From Ruminococcus sp. (GTDB lineage Bacteria; Bacillota_A; Clostridia; Oscillospirales; Ruminococcaceae), in assembly GCF_016283395.1 (NCBI RefSeq), contig NZ_JAEEMU010000044.1, positions 1 through 64,000 on the forward strand: a stretch of 64,000 nucleotides of DNA, in the 5' to 3' direction. Positions within the stretch are counted from its first letter, which is position 1. Each line of letters opens with the position of its first letter. Below the pieces are notes generated by a model. The model worked only from the letters and a program-made list of their open reading frames with translations. It was not told where the DNA came from and did not search any database. Position numbers and translations under genes: made by a program. This document shows positions 16,823 through 25,602 of this stretch, piece by piece.

Positions 16823-17932
16823 ATGAATAAAATCGTATCTGTTCTGGCGGCTGCGGCTGTTTGTCTTACGGGAATTGAATTCGCAAATAAAAAAGCCTGC
16901 GCACTGGGGGAGCAGGGGACTGATAAAATAAAAATTATGGCTATCGGCGACTCCATAACAGATGGCTACGGTGTTGCAGGCTCTTACAGGAAGTACCTGT
17001 ACAACGAACTGACAAAAAAGGGATATTCCGTTGATATGGTGGGCTCAAAGGGGAATAACTTCATGTCGGAGTTTACCGACAGCGAAACAGGGGAGAGCTT
17101 CACCTATGATGATGATAATACGGGCTACAGCGGCTATGCTATAAAGGAGTATCCGGGCAGGAACGGAATACTTGAAACGCTGAAATCTACGGACTGTCTT
17201 GCGAAGTGCGAGCCTGATATCGTTATATTGCAGATAGGTACTAATGACGTTATCGACAACCATGACATGGATAATGCGTCTAAAAGGTTACAGGAGCTTA
17301 TTGAGTATATCATGGAGAATATTCCCGAAAGCTCCACACTTTTCGTGACTACTATCCCAGATGTTGATCCTAACCGCAGCGGCGTTTACGACTGGTTCAG
17401 CAATTACCGCCATTCAGCAGACTGGCAGACCAATTATCCTGATGATGCGGCAGAGGAAAACATACATAAGACCCTGCTCGTTTATAATGTAAATCTTACA
17501 AGTGTTGTGCAGAAAATGAGAAGTGTAAAGATACTCAGTAACTGGGATATGGAAAAAGACGCTCAGAGCACGGATGAAAGCTCGCTGAAAGGTCCTCAGC
17601 TGCGCGATGCTGATGTATCAAGCGTTATCACAGATGTTAAAACTCAGCTCATGGACGGTGTTCACCCGAATAACAAGGGATATAAGCTTATGGGAGAGTA
17701 CTGGGCTGAGCTTATTGACTCGTATCTGAAAAATGCTCCGACAGTTCAGCAGCCTGACGAGAGCAAATATAATGTCTCCGATCTTGTTAAGCTCCAGAAG
17801 TACATTCTTGGTGGTTTGGCAGACACAAACAGCGACATGATACTTGAAAAATATGATATCAATAAAGACGAAACAATAGATGTATTCGATGTTGCTGCTC
17901 TTAGAAAGATATTAGTAAAAGAAACATCCTAA
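16823..17932 (+). CDS. Secreted SGNH/GDSL esterase (CE3-like) with degenerate dockerin
   Basis: A 369-residue secreted protein (signal peptide about 1-28). Block I is MAIGDSITDGYG with nucleophile Ser44, followed by YRKYLYNELTKKGYSVDMVGS; block III is LQIGTNDV; block V is DGVHPNNKGY with the catalytic Asp and His. This pattern fits CE3 acetylxylan esterases, some of which occur in R. flavefaciens. The C-terminus (YNVSDLVKLQKYILGG, then YDINKDETIDVFDVAALRKIL) is dockerin-like, but the first calcium loop (DxNxDG) is missing. The ATG at 16823 has AAGGAG 9 nt upstream, better than the ATG at 16787. Confidence 0.85.
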   Translation: MNKIVSVLAAAAVCLTGIEFANKKACALGEQGTDKIKIMAIGDSITDGYGVAGSYRKYLYNELTKKGYSVDMVGSKGNNFMSEFTDSETGESFTYDDDNTGYSGYAIKEYPGRNGILETLKSTDCLAKCEPDIVILQIGTNDVIDNHDMDNASKRLQELIEYIMENIPESSTLFVTTIPDVDPNRSGVYDWFSNYRHSADWQTNYPDDAAEENIHKTLLVYNVNLTSVVQKMRSVKILSNWDMEKDAQSTDESSLKGPQLRDADVSSVITDVKTQLMDGVHPNNKGYKLMGEYWAELIDSYLKNAPTVQQPDESKYNVSDLVKLQKYILGGLADTNSDMILEKYDINKDETIDVFDVAALRKILVKETS

Positions 17933-18064
17933 TAGAAGTTGAGAGTTGAGAATTGAGAGTTTAGAGTTAGTGTGTTCGCTTCGCTCACATTATTTAAATA
18001 ATATCGCCGTAGGCGACTCAACAACTCTAAACTCTAAACTTTGCGCTTATTGGCTTGACTTCTA
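17933..18064. repeat. MITE-like palindromic element with heptamer repeats
   Basis: A 132-bp gene-free element. Short terminal inverted repeats tagaagt (17933-17939) and acttcta (18058-18064) enclose about four heptamers on the left (gttgaga, gttgaga, attgaga, gtttaga) and the complementary series actctaa-actctaa-act on the right. The centre is AT-rich. Similar short dispersed elements occur in many clostridia; copy number cannot be judged from one window. Confidence 0.55.
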
Positions 18065-18078
18065 TGGTGGTATATCGG

Positions 18079-18624
18079 TCATAGATAGTTTTCTATACAG
18101 TAGCAGATCTCGCCTTCGGGAGAGAGCCCCTGCTGTCTGAACCTTTCAACATTATCTGTAGTATGCATTGCGGATTTTTCCAGCACCCGTCCTGACTTGG
18201 TGTTTTCAGCGCGGTGGTATGCTTCGAGTTTCTGGAAATCCGTTCTTTTGAATACGTTTTCGATGACTGCGGAAAGCGCTTCTCCTGCATAACCTCTGCC
18301 CTGAAAGGCAGTTCCTATGCAGTACTCTATCTCAGCAGTACGAAGCTCCTCGTATACGCGGCAAAACGCTATTTGTCCGATGTTTTCACCGCTTGCTTTT
18401 TCGATGACTGCCCAGCGGTAAAAGCTGTCGGACTCATATCCGCTGATATATTGTTCAAGAAGTCCCTTTGCTTCTTCTATTTCCTTGTAAACAGGCTCAC
18501 CGTATTCTATCTGTACAGAGGGCACAGATGCCCAGTTCTTGTGCATAGTTTCAAGGTCATCAGGTTCAAATCTGCGGAGCAGAAGGCGTGGAGTATCTAT
18601 GGTAAATGTTCCTGAGTGTATCAT
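18079..18624 (-). CDS. RimJ/RimL-type GNAT acetyltransferase
   Basis: A 181-residue GNAT of the ribosomal-protein/Ser-tRNA acetyltransferase group. It shows TPRLLLRRFEPDDLETM at the start, IEYCIGTAFQGRGYAGEALSAVI with the acetyl-CoA loop, and LEAYHRAENTKSGRVLEKSAM. The start follows AAGGAG. It is the third gene of a minus-strand run with YaiI and another GNAT. The true target is unknown. Confidence 0.88.
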   Translation of the reverse strand: MIHSGTFTIDTPRLLLRRFEPDDLETMHKNWASVPSVQIEYGEPVYKEIEEAKGLLEQYISGYESDSFYRWAVIEKASGENIGQIAFCRVYEELRTAEIEYCIGTAFQGRGYAGEALSAVIENVFKRTDFQKLEAYHRAENTKSGRVLEKSAMHTTDNVERFRQQGLSPEGEICYCIENYL

Positions 18625-18641
18625 TTTTGTTTCTCCTTATT

Positions 18642-19082
18642 TTATATAGTATCTTTTTTCAGCAGCTCTGAAAGTGCAGTTTCAAAGGCTTTATCCTGTT
18701 CAGCAGTACGTTTGGGAAGTCCTTTTATGCGCCCACCGCTCCTGCGTATCTTTGCGGATACGGCGCGGAATGAGAGAAGTCCCGAAATATTTTCCTCGGT
18801 ATACTGCTTGCCATCCTGATTTATGACTACGGCTCTTTTGCTGAGACACATTGCCGCAAGTCCGTAGTCCTGAGTTACGGCGATATCTCCCTCGGTCACA
18901 AGGTTTACGAGGCGAAAATCAGCACTGTCCGCACCTTTGTCAACTATTATGGTCTCTGCACCCTCACGATAAATAGAGTGAGCTGTGTCACATATAATAG
19001 TGCATGGTACAGAGTACTTTATTGCCAGTCTGACGGCTATATCCGTTACGGGACAGCCGTCTGCATCTATGAATATCTTCAT
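18642..19082 (-). CDS. YaiI/YqxD family protein (UPF0178, DUF188)
   Basis: A 146-residue NYN/PIN-like protein. The N-terminus MKIFIDADGCPVTDIAVRLA and the central DSADFRLVNLVTEGDIAVTQDYGLAAMCLSK with its conserved acidic residues match the UPF0178 family, thought to be nuclease-like but without a settled function. It overlaps the upstream GNAT by 4 nt (ATGA), so they are translationally coupled. Confidence 0.93.
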   Translation of the reverse strand: MKIFIDADGCPVTDIAVRLAIKYSVPCTIICDTAHSIYREGAETIIVDKGADSADFRLVNLVTEGDIAVTQDYGLAAMCLSKRAVVINQDGKQYTEENISGLLSFRAVSAKIRRSGGRIKGLPKRTAEQDKAFETALSELLKKDTI

Positions 19083-19588
19083 TTCTGCTCCTTTTTTATG
19101 CGTACAAAGTACGACTCGTCATTTTCGTGGTGTATATAGCCGCCGTTTTTCTGCATTACCTTTAATGATGCAGGATTGCTCTTGTACACATGGAGATATA
19201 TCTCGTCCTCGGGGATAGTCTTTTTTGCTTTTTCGATAATGAGTTTCAGTCCCTCGGTGGCATAGCCTTTTCGGCGGTACTCAGGAGCGATATAGTAGCC
19301 TATATGTCCTGAACCTTCGATAAGAGAGTCGCAGAGGTGCTGGCGCAGCTGGAATTCTCCGACTATATCATCATCGTGCCACAGAAAATATGTTGTTGCA
19401 GGTACATAGCCGTCGGGGAGTCGCTCACCGTAAGAATTTGCTATAAGAGTGTCAAGTGCGTCATCAAAGTTCTTGCGGTCAATATTGGGATAATCATTTA
19501 TAAAACCGTTTTCATCGGCAGGGATATCACGAACAAAAATGTATTCTTTTTCTATGTCGGCTTTATTTGCTTTTTTTAAATAAAACAT
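19079..19588 (-). CDS. GNAT-family N-acetyltransferase
   Basis: A 169-residue GNAT. GHIGYYIAPEYRRKGYATEGLKLII is the acetyl-CoA binding motif, followed by EIYLHVYKSNPASLKVMQKNGGYI. It is the first gene of the three-gene minus-strand operon, with a strong AAGGAGGAGC ribosome site and a promoter just upstream. Confidence 0.9.
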   Translation of the reverse strand: MFYLKKANKADIEKEYIFVRDIPADENGFINDYPNIDRKNFDDALDTLIANSYGERLPDGYVPATTYFLWHDDDIVGEFQLRQHLCDSLIEGSGHIGYYIAPEYRRKGYATEGLKLIIEKAKKTIPEDEIYLHVYKSNPASLKVMQKNGGYIHHENDESYFVRIKKEQK

Positions 19589-19609
19589 CTTGCTCCTCCT
19601 TTTTCTTGA

Positions 19610-19638
19610 ATTATACTACATTTCAGCAGATTTTTCAA
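19610..19638 (-). promoter_or_regulatory. Promoter of the GNAT-YaiI-GNAT operon
   Basis: On the minus strand, TTGAAA (19638-19633), a 17-bp spacer and TATAAT (19615-19610). Confidence 0.7.
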
Positions 19639-19708
19639 TATCTACAGCTTTTTCAAGCCTGTTTCGGAATAATTTTCCGTACTGATTTCAATATCCTGCA
19701 ATAACTTA

Positions 19709-19737
19709 TTGCAAAAGCGACACAAATGTGATATAAT
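19709..19737 (+). promoter_or_regulatory. Promoter of the VanY-like peptidase gene
   Basis: TTGCAA (19709-19714), a 17-bp spacer and TATAAT (19732-19737), about 130 bp before the ATG. Confidence 0.6.
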
Positions 19738-19867
19738 GCTTTTTAGGAAGGATTTTAAGTTAAAATAAAAAAATATGTATTTTTGTGTAGCAAAATGTAA
19801 TGGTGATTCGATTATTATTACAGAAACGCTCATACAGAGCAAAAAGTTTTGAAAGAGGAGAGTAAAA

Positions 19868-20782
19868 ATGAAAAAGAGAATATTAACTATTATGGCTCTT
19901 GCAGCTGTTCTTTCATTTGCATCTTGCGGAAAGATAGTTGAAGGACAGCCAAGTAACAATACAAAAACAACGACCCAAGCAGCTGTAACTGCTTCAACAA
20001 CAGCTGTTACAACTACAGATGAAAATCAGGATGCGACGACTACTGTTGCAGTAACAAGTGCAGCTACAGAAGAAAGCACAACAGAAGCTGCTCAGAATAC
20101 ATATACTGAAACTGCAACTGAAGCTCAGCAGCAGGCAGTTCCCGCAGGCGGCGGAGAGCAGGCTTCAAATCAGCCTGCGCCTCAGCAGTCAAACGGAGTA
20201 TTAAGTGATACTGCCCCAACACCTAACGATTACAACTACGGACCAGCTCCTACACAGTATAGTTATGATGGTCTGACTTATATTCAGGGGGTACTCATAG
20301 CAAATAAGAGCTACAGCCTGCCTTCCGACTTCAATCCCGGACTTGATGCAACCTGTCAGAATCAGTTCTACAAGCTCCAGAACGCAGCTGCACAGCAGGG
20401 ACTGAATATATGGCTCTCATCAGGCTTCCGTTCATATGACTATCAGGCTCAGATATACAACAATTACGTTGCACGTGACGGACAGGCTGCGGCAGATACA
20501 TATTCCGCAAGAGCAGGCTATTCCGAGCACCAGACAGGTCTTGCAATAGACGTAAACCAGATAGATGACAGCTTTGCAGGCACTCCCGAGGCTATATGGC
20601 TCGAAAATCACTGCCACGAGTACGGATTTATCCTCCGCTACCCACAGGGCAAGCAGGGAATTACAGGCTATCAGTACGAATCATGGCATATCCGCTATGT
20701 CGGAACAGATATGTCCTATCCTATCCACGCAAGCGGTCTCACGCTTGAAGAATATTTCGGTATCGACTCTTACTATCATTGA
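19868..20782 (+). CDS. D-Ala-D-Ala carboxypeptidase lipoprotein, VanY/LAS family
   Basis: A 304-residue lipoprotein (lipobox FASC, Cys20) with a long Thr/Ala/Gln-rich tether (about 30-120). The peptidase domain shows the LAS metallopeptidase motifs: SGFRSYDYQAQIYNNYV, the zinc ligands in SEHQTGLAIDV (His and Asp), and YESWHIRYVG (catalytic Glu, third ligand His). Family members trim D-Ala from peptidoglycan stem peptides. The ATG follows GAGGAG. It is monocistronic between its own promoter and terminator. No van-type resistance genes adjoin it, so wall turnover is the likelier role. Confidence 0.92.
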   Translation: MKKRILTIMALAAVLSFASCGKIVEGQPSNNTKTTTQAAVTASTTAVTTTDENQDATTTVAVTSAATEESTTEAAQNTYTETATEAQQQAVPAGGGEQASNQPAPQQSNGVLSDTAPTPNDYNYGPAPTQYSYDGLTYIQGVLIANKSYSLPSDFNPGLDATCQNQFYKLQNAAAQQGLNIWLSSGFRSYDYQAQIYNNYVARDGQAAADTYSARAGYSEHQTGLAIDVNQIDDSFAGTPEAIWLENHCHEYGFILRYPQGKQGITGYQYESWHIRYVGTDMSYPIHASGLTLEEYFGIDSYYH

Positions 20783-20790
20783 TAAGATCA

Positions 20791-20818
20791 AAGCTCCTGT
20801 TTAGCAGGAGCTTTTTTT
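20791..20818 (+). terminator. Terminator of the VanY-like gene
   Basis: aagctcctg and caggagctt arms followed by ttttttt. Confidence 0.85.
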
Positions 20819-21130
20819 GAGTTTTTTTCATTTTCACTGAGAGTTTTCACTTTTTCATACGTCTAATAATGTAATATAGTTTTTCATTCACGAAGCTTTG
20901 TATATCTGCACAAATAACACTCAGTTCTCTTGTGTATTATTACGAGGGGGACGGAATTGGTCCGCTGATTTATTTCGGCATTATGTTCAACTGCTGAGCA
21001 CAATATGCCTTTTTTGCCTATTTTGTGCAGAAAATGCAGATGTTTCGTTGACATGGGAAATACGTGATGTTATACTGTTATTATGGAAAATGTTCCGTAA
21101 AATATCCAATTATGAAAGGAGTAATTCACT
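20819..21130. other. Leader region of the serpin gene
   Basis: No gene is supported. Apart from the promoter at 21048-21076 and the ribosome site AAGGAG before 21131, nothing recognisable is seen. Confidence 0.5.
21048..21076 (+). promoter_or_regulatory. Promoter of the serpin gene
   Basis: TTGACA (21048-21053), a 17-bp spacer and TATACT (21071-21076). Confidence 0.75.
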
Positions 21131-23068
21131 ATGGAAAACATGAAAAAACTCACCAAAGTTACCGCAGGTGTCCTGAGCTTTGCACTGGCTCTCGGAGCTG
21201 TAGGCGGTATTTCTCCGAAAGGAATTTATCCGACATTCTCAGCTTCTGCCGAAGATGATCACAGACCGGATCCGCTTGAGGGAATGGATAAATACGAATA
21301 TGAACTCAAAGATGTTTATATTTATAACGTAGAATACGATGAACCTGCGAACTTTAAGGTCGTTCTCAAAACAGACGGATATTATTCAACATGGTCATAT
21401 TCCAATGTACTTGAATTTTGGATAGATCCTGTTTTCGGTGAGCTGTCAGACTCGAACAGGGCTATGCTCGATAAGCTTGCTCCAGGTACAATTGCCACGA
21501 TCAAATTCACATCAAGTGAGGACTATCCTGCGCTGCGCCTTACAGATGAGGAACTGAACGAAAGAGACGAAAGAAAAGACCACAGCAGATATTGGGTAAA
21601 TGATATCACTCAGGTAAAAGCACCAGGTATCAACTATTATGGCGATATCAACGATGACGGAGTGATTGACTCCTTTGACCTTATCAGCTACAGAAAATAT
21701 ATCAGCGATCCCGAAAAAAATCCGCTTTCAAAAGAGCTTTTCCTCAACGCGGATATAGACCAGAACGATGTGGTGGACGAAGCTGATCTCCAGCTGGTAT
21801 CCGATTATATACTCGGAAAGATAGACAAGTTCTACGGAGCACCTATGGTCGGCAGCATACGTCTTACCGATCAGGTGGATATAAAGGCATCTGAGGGTAA
21901 AGTTACTGACGAAGCATTTGCCAAGGCTGAGATGAAGTTCGGTATAGATATTCTCCAAAAAGCCTTTGATCCTACTAAGCAGGGTGAGGAAAATCTCCTT
22001 ATCTCACCTCTCTCCATATCATCAGCCCTTGCTATGACAGCAAACGGTGCTGACAAAAAGACATTGGAGCAAATGGAAGCCGTTCTCGGAAACGGTATGA
22101 CTCTTGATGAACTCAATGAGTATATGGCTTACTACGTTGCAAATCTTCCCGATGAGCAGAAGCTGAAGCTACTGGCAGCTAATTCCATCTGGTTCAAAGA
22201 TGATCCGACATTCAAGGTGCTGGACGAGTTCCTTGAACAAAACAAGAAGTATTACAACTCTGAGGTATATAAGTCAAAGTTTGATGATACTACAGTTGAT
22301 GATGTAAACAGCTGGGTAAGCGAAAACACCAGAGGCATGATACCAACTCTTCTTAATAAGGGAGATCTTGACCCTAAAGAATATGAGACAGCAATGATGA
22401 TGCTCATTAATACCCTTTACTTTGAAGCTGAGTGGCAGTCACCTTTCGGTGAAGCCTATGACGGAAAGTTCACCGATCTCAACGGCGTTGAGCACAAAAT
22501 AGAGAAAATGTCAGACGAGGAAAGAGAGTATTTCAATCTTGGTGACGCTGACGCTTTCAAAAAGCCTTATATGAATGGAGAGTACAGCTTCGTAGGTATT
22601 CTTCCAAGAGAAAAGAATATCGTTGACTATATAAACGATCTCGATGCTGAAAAGCTTATGGAAGACCTCAAGGAGTGTGAAGATCCGAGCACAGTTGAGC
22701 TTAACGTTACGATGCCCAAGTTTAAGTACAACTACAGCAAGAGCCTCAAGGAGATTCTCATTGATATGGGTATGGGAGATGCTTTCAATGATAAGCTTGC
22801 TGACTTCTCAAAGATCAACGACCTTACAGTTGACGGAGCACAGCCTCTTTATATAGGAGATGTTCTTCACAAGACAAAGATCGAGTTAACAGAAAAGGGA
22901 ACAAAGGCTGCTGCTGTAACAGCTGTAATGATGGTGCAAGCAACTGCTTTTGAGCCTATGAAGAGGAAAATTAATATTGATCTCAACAGACCTTTCGTAT
23001 ACATGATCGTTGACAAAAACAACGTTCCTGTATTCATCGGTGCTGTTACACAGCTCGAAGAAAACTAA
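21131..23068 (+). CDS. Secreted dockerin-serpin (cellulosomal protease inhibitor)
   Basis: A 645-residue protein. A signal peptide (about 1-40) is followed by an uncharacterised domain (50-165), then a dockerin (171-231: GDINDDGVIDSFDLISYRKYI, then NADIDQNDVVDEADLQLVSDYIL), then a full serpin fold (about 259-645: LLISPLSISSALAMTANGADKKT at its start, RPFVYMIVDKNNVPVFIGAV near the end). The reactive-loop hinge GTKAAAVTAV is Ala-rich as in inhibitory serpins. Counting from P17 Glu588 puts P1 at Ala604 and P1' at Thr605. Dockerin serpins are known from cellulosomes, where they are thought to guard the complex from proteases. The ATG follows AAGGAG. Confidence 0.93.
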   Translation: MENMKKLTKVTAGVLSFALALGAVGGISPKGIYPTFSASAEDDHRPDPLEGMDKYEYELKDVYIYNVEYDEPANFKVVLKTDGYYSTWSYSNVLEFWIDPVFGELSDSNRAMLDKLAPGTIATIKFTSSEDYPALRLTDEELNERDERKDHSRYWVNDITQVKAPGINYYGDINDDGVIDSFDLISYRKYISDPEKNPLSKELFLNADIDQNDVVDEADLQLVSDYILGKIDKFYGAPMVGSIRLTDQVDIKASEGKVTDEAFAKAEMKFGIDILQKAFDPTKQGEENLLISPLSISSALAMTANGADKKTLEQMEAVLGNGMTLDELNEYMAYYVANLPDEQKLKLLAANSIWFKDDPTFKVLDEFLEQNKKYYNSEVYKSKFDDTTVDDVNSWVSENTRGMIPTLLNKGDLDPKEYETAMMMLINTLYFEAEWQSPFGEAYDGKFTDLNGVEHKIEKMSDEEREYFNLGDADAFKKPYMNGEYSFVGILPREKNIVDYINDLDAEKLMEDLKECEDPSTVELNVTMPKFKYNYSKSLKEILIDMGMGDAFNDKLADFSKINDLTVDGAQPLYIGDVLHKTKIELTEKGTKAAAVTAVMMVQATAFEPMKRKINIDLNRPFVYMIVDKNNVPVFIGAVTQLEEN

Positions 23069-23106
23069 GACTGAAAAATATAGAAAACATGATAACATAT
23101 ATAAAA

Positions 23107-23138
23107 TACCGTCGGGAAATATTCTCGGCGGTGTTTTT
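23107..23138 (+). terminator. Terminator of the serpin gene
   Basis: accgtcgggaa pairs with ttctcggcggt (G-U wobbles), followed by a T-rich run. Confidence 0.7.
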
Positions 23139-23166
23139 TGCTTTTTAACTCTCGATGATGTATAAT
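23138..23166 (+). promoter_or_regulatory. Candidate promoter of the second ECF sigma operon
   Basis: TTGCTT, a 17-bp spacer and TATAAT (23161-23166), abutting the serpin terminator. Confidence 0.45.
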
Positions 23167-23267
23167 GTGATTATTGCAGTGAACTGCGTTCAATGAAAGA
23201 TATTAATTAAAATAAAAAAATAATTCTAAACCTGTTACGTTTATGTTCCAAAGGGAGAATAGATATT

Positions 23268-23312
23268 ATGAAAGCCAACACGATGCATCTTAAAGCTTTA
23301 CATAAGAGGTGA
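23268..23312 (+). CDS. Possible 14-residue leader peptide before the ECF sigma gene
   Basis: ATG at 23268 with GGGAG 12 nt upstream opens a 14-codon frame (MKANTMHLKALHKR) whose stop lies inside the ribosome site of the sigma gene. Translation of the leader could expose or hide the sigma start. It may be chance. Confidence 0.3.
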   Translation: MKANTMHLKALHKR

Positions 23313-23317
23313 TCCAT

Positions 23318-23884
23318 ATGACACATGAAGAGTATAAAAAAGCTTCGGACCGATCAAAGGAAGAAGCACAGCGTATAGTATTCAAAGAGTATTTCAACTA
23401 TGTATACACCATAGTTTTCAGCCGTCTGCGCAGCTGCGCAAGCCGTGAGGATATTGAAGAATGTGTAGGAGATGTTTTTGCTGATGTTTACATTCATTAT
23501 GACAGTAGCAAGGCAGAAGGCGAAAATATCTCAGGTTTTATCGGAACAGTTGCCCGCAATAAGGCTGCCGATATGTACAGGAAGCTGACACGAAAAAGAT
23601 TTACATTTGTTTCTGTTGATGACGAGGACGTACCCGAACAGGAAGCTCCCGAAAATACAGAAGCAGACTATGAGAAAAAAGAACTAAGAACCAGCCTTAT
23701 GAACTGTATATCACTTCTCGGCGAACCCGATTCAACTATTATAATGCAGAAATATTTCTTCATGCGAAGCTCACAGGAGATAGCAGACAAAGTGTCATTG
23801 ACTCCCGAAGCTGTAAGAATGAGATGCAGCCGCGCTTTGAAAAAGCTCAGGGAAAAACTCACCGCTATGAATATAACACTTTAA
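23318..23884 (+). CDS. ECF-type RNA polymerase sigma factor
   Basis: A 188-residue sigma factor. Region 2 is FKEYFNYVYTIVFSRLRSCASREDIEECVGDVFADVYIHY, and region 4 is GEPDSTIIMQKYFFMRSSQEIADKVSLTPEAVRMRCSRALKKLRE with its helix-turn-helix. An upstream GTG at 23309 is possible, but the ATG at 23318 has GAGG about 7-10 nt upstream. A membrane protein gene follows 13 bp later, a likely regulatory partner. Confidence 0.9.
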   Translation: MTHEEYKKASDRSKEEAQRIVFKEYFNYVYTIVFSRLRSCASREDIEECVGDVFADVYIHYDSSKAEGENISGFIGTVARNKAADMYRKLTRKRFTFVSVDDEDVPEQEAPENTEADYEKKELRTSLMNCISLLGEPDSTIIMQKYFFMRSSQEIADKVSLTPEAVRMRCSRALKKLREKLTAMNITL

Positions 23885-23897
23885 AGGAGGTACAGTT

Positions 23898-25457
23898 ATG
23901 AACGATAAGGAGTTTGATCTTACAATGCTTGAAAACGCAGACAATGAAACAATGAAACGAATCGCTGAAAACTGTCCTGCTTCCGATGAAGAAATGGAGA
24001 GGATGTTCGCTATGAGCAGAAAGATATATAATGAAAGAACCAAAGAAAGTAATAATACAGATAATATCGAAGTATCAGGCGTAGAGCAGTACAGAAAGCC
24101 TATATGGCAGAAATTCACAGCTGTTGCGGCTGCACTGGTACTCACAGGCGGCGTTGTTGCAGGCGGAATGTATTTTATGAAGAACAAGAACAGCTTCAAT
24201 AGTAACGATCCTGTCCCTGTAGTAACAGATCCTGCAACAAGCCCGTCAACTAAGCCTGCTTCAATTGTTGAGGAGGGCTGCCCTTTCGGAGATATCTCCA
24301 ATGATAAGGTTCGTCTGACAAATTCTGATATATTCCCACAAATCGCTATATTTGATGAAGATTCGGTAAAACATCTGGCAGAACTTTTCAACATGGGCAA
24401 ATGGACAGAATTAACAGAGGAACCCGAGCTTGACGGCGAATACCATACATTGTTCATATATAACAATGGTAATTCGTACAAGATCGAATATTATAATTCA
24501 AATGAAGACGTTGCAGTATATGATAATGGTAAAGAACGCAGGTATTACAAAGTCGATGAATATGCTAATAAAGGATTATGGTCAGCAGAAGGCTTTGTAT
24601 TCTGTGATGGCGTTATATATAGTGAAACAATAACACTTGATGAACCATATGACGATCTTATCCATAAGGTATGGGCAGATCAGAAAGCTCAGACAAATGC
24701 TGAAAAGGTAAAGATACCGCTTCTCGATGGCGCAACAAGTGAAGATGCAATAATGCAGCTCGGCGAACTCGGACTTAATGTTAAAACCGTTTCAGTTCCA
24801 GGCACTACAGCCAAAATCGGCGGAGTTGTAAAAACAGAGCCTGCTGCCGATACTGAAGTTGCTAAGGGTTCAACTGTTACTATCTATGTAAGTACAGATG
24901 ATACTTCCGAAGTATCAAATAATGACAGCAACACAGCTTCAGCAGGCAATACAGAAAATGCAGAGCTTATCGCAAAGGCACAGAATTTCTACGATCAGGC
25001 TATCGAAGCCGACTTCAAATTCGGACGTTCAGCTCCGCAGTACTTCAATATTGATACTATGAACTGCTTTACAGGTCCTGACGGTCGCACTCTTTCCTAT
25101 GTATACGATATAACTCTTGACGAATTACGCGCTCAGTATCATGAAACATTCAGCGACAGATATGCTGAGAACGATGCGACAATAAACAAATGGTATCCAA
25201 TAAATGACGGTAAGTTATGCTGGCTCACAGGCAACGCAGGTGTTGACCTTTACCTTGAAAGTGCAAAGGTAACAGAAGTACAGCGTCAGACAGACGACGA
25301 GATATTCTTCACAGTTGAAAGACATTACAGCGATTTCCGTCACGTTGATCTCGAAGGGGACTTTGAGCCATACACAGAAACAGATGATTTTTCAGTAGTT
25401 ATCCAGCCTGACGGTTCATGGAAGGTGGGCAAATTCAATAATCCCAAGCCCAACTGA
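23898..25457 (+). CDS. Single-pass membrane protein with a PASTA domain, likely sigma partner
   Basis: A 519-residue protein. The cytoplasmic N-terminus (1-70) begins NDKEFDLTMLENADNETMKRIAENCPASDEEMERM, which resembles the short anti-sigma-like heads of Ruminococcus sigma partners. One TM lies at about 74-94. Outside are an uncharacterised domain (130-260), a PASTA domain (about 272-333: KIPLLDGATSEDAIMQLGELGLNVKTV, then TEPAADTEVAKGSTVTIYVS) and a C-terminal domain (360-519). PASTA domains bind muropeptides or beta-lactams in Ser/Thr kinases and PBPs. The pair may sense wall fragments. The ATG has AAAGGAGG upstream. Confidence 0.8.
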   Translation: MNDKEFDLTMLENADNETMKRIAENCPASDEEMERMFAMSRKIYNERTKESNNTDNIEVSGVEQYRKPIWQKFTAVAAALVLTGGVVAGGMYFMKNKNSFNSNDPVPVVTDPATSPSTKPASIVEEGCPFGDISNDKVRLTNSDIFPQIAIFDEDSVKHLAELFNMGKWTELTEEPELDGEYHTLFIYNNGNSYKIEYYNSNEDVAVYDNGKERRYYKVDEYANKGLWSAEGFVFCDGVIYSETITLDEPYDDLIHKVWADQKAQTNAEKVKIPLLDGATSEDAIMQLGELGLNVKTVSVPGTTAKIGGVVKTEPAADTEVAKGSTVTIYVSTDDTSEVSNNDSNTASAGNTENAELIAKAQNFYDQAIEADFKFGRSAPQYFNIDTMNCFTGPDGRTLSYVYDITLDELRAQYHETFSDRYAENDATINKWYPINDGKLCWLTGNAGVDLYLESAKVTEVQRQTDDEIFFTVERHYSDFRHVDLEGDFEPYTETDDFSVVIQPDGSWKVGKFNNPKPN

Positions 25458-25570
25458 TATAGTTTCAGTTTTACTCCTCCTTAAAGTAAAATTTATATAG
25501 ATGCCGTTAATTCGGCGAAATAAAAGACTTCTTTGTAATTGCAAAACAGATATAGAAGCTTTTATGACGA

Positions 25571-25602
25571 AAGAAGCCCCTTTGCATAAGGGGCTTCTTT
25601 TT
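25571..25602. terminator. Bidirectional terminator
   Basis: aagaagcccct and aggggcttctt arms with an A-rich left flank and a T run at right. It serves the sigma/PASTA operon and the minus-strand kinase gene whose stop it touches. Confidence 0.8.

Noticed and set aside
17946..18140. 64-codon plus-strand frame
   Set aside because: It lies in the repeat element and runs into the antisense of the GNAT gene; no ribosome site.
20898..21143. Small plus-strand frames upstream of the serpin
   Set aside because: They cross the serpin promoter, have no ribosome site and no recognisable product.
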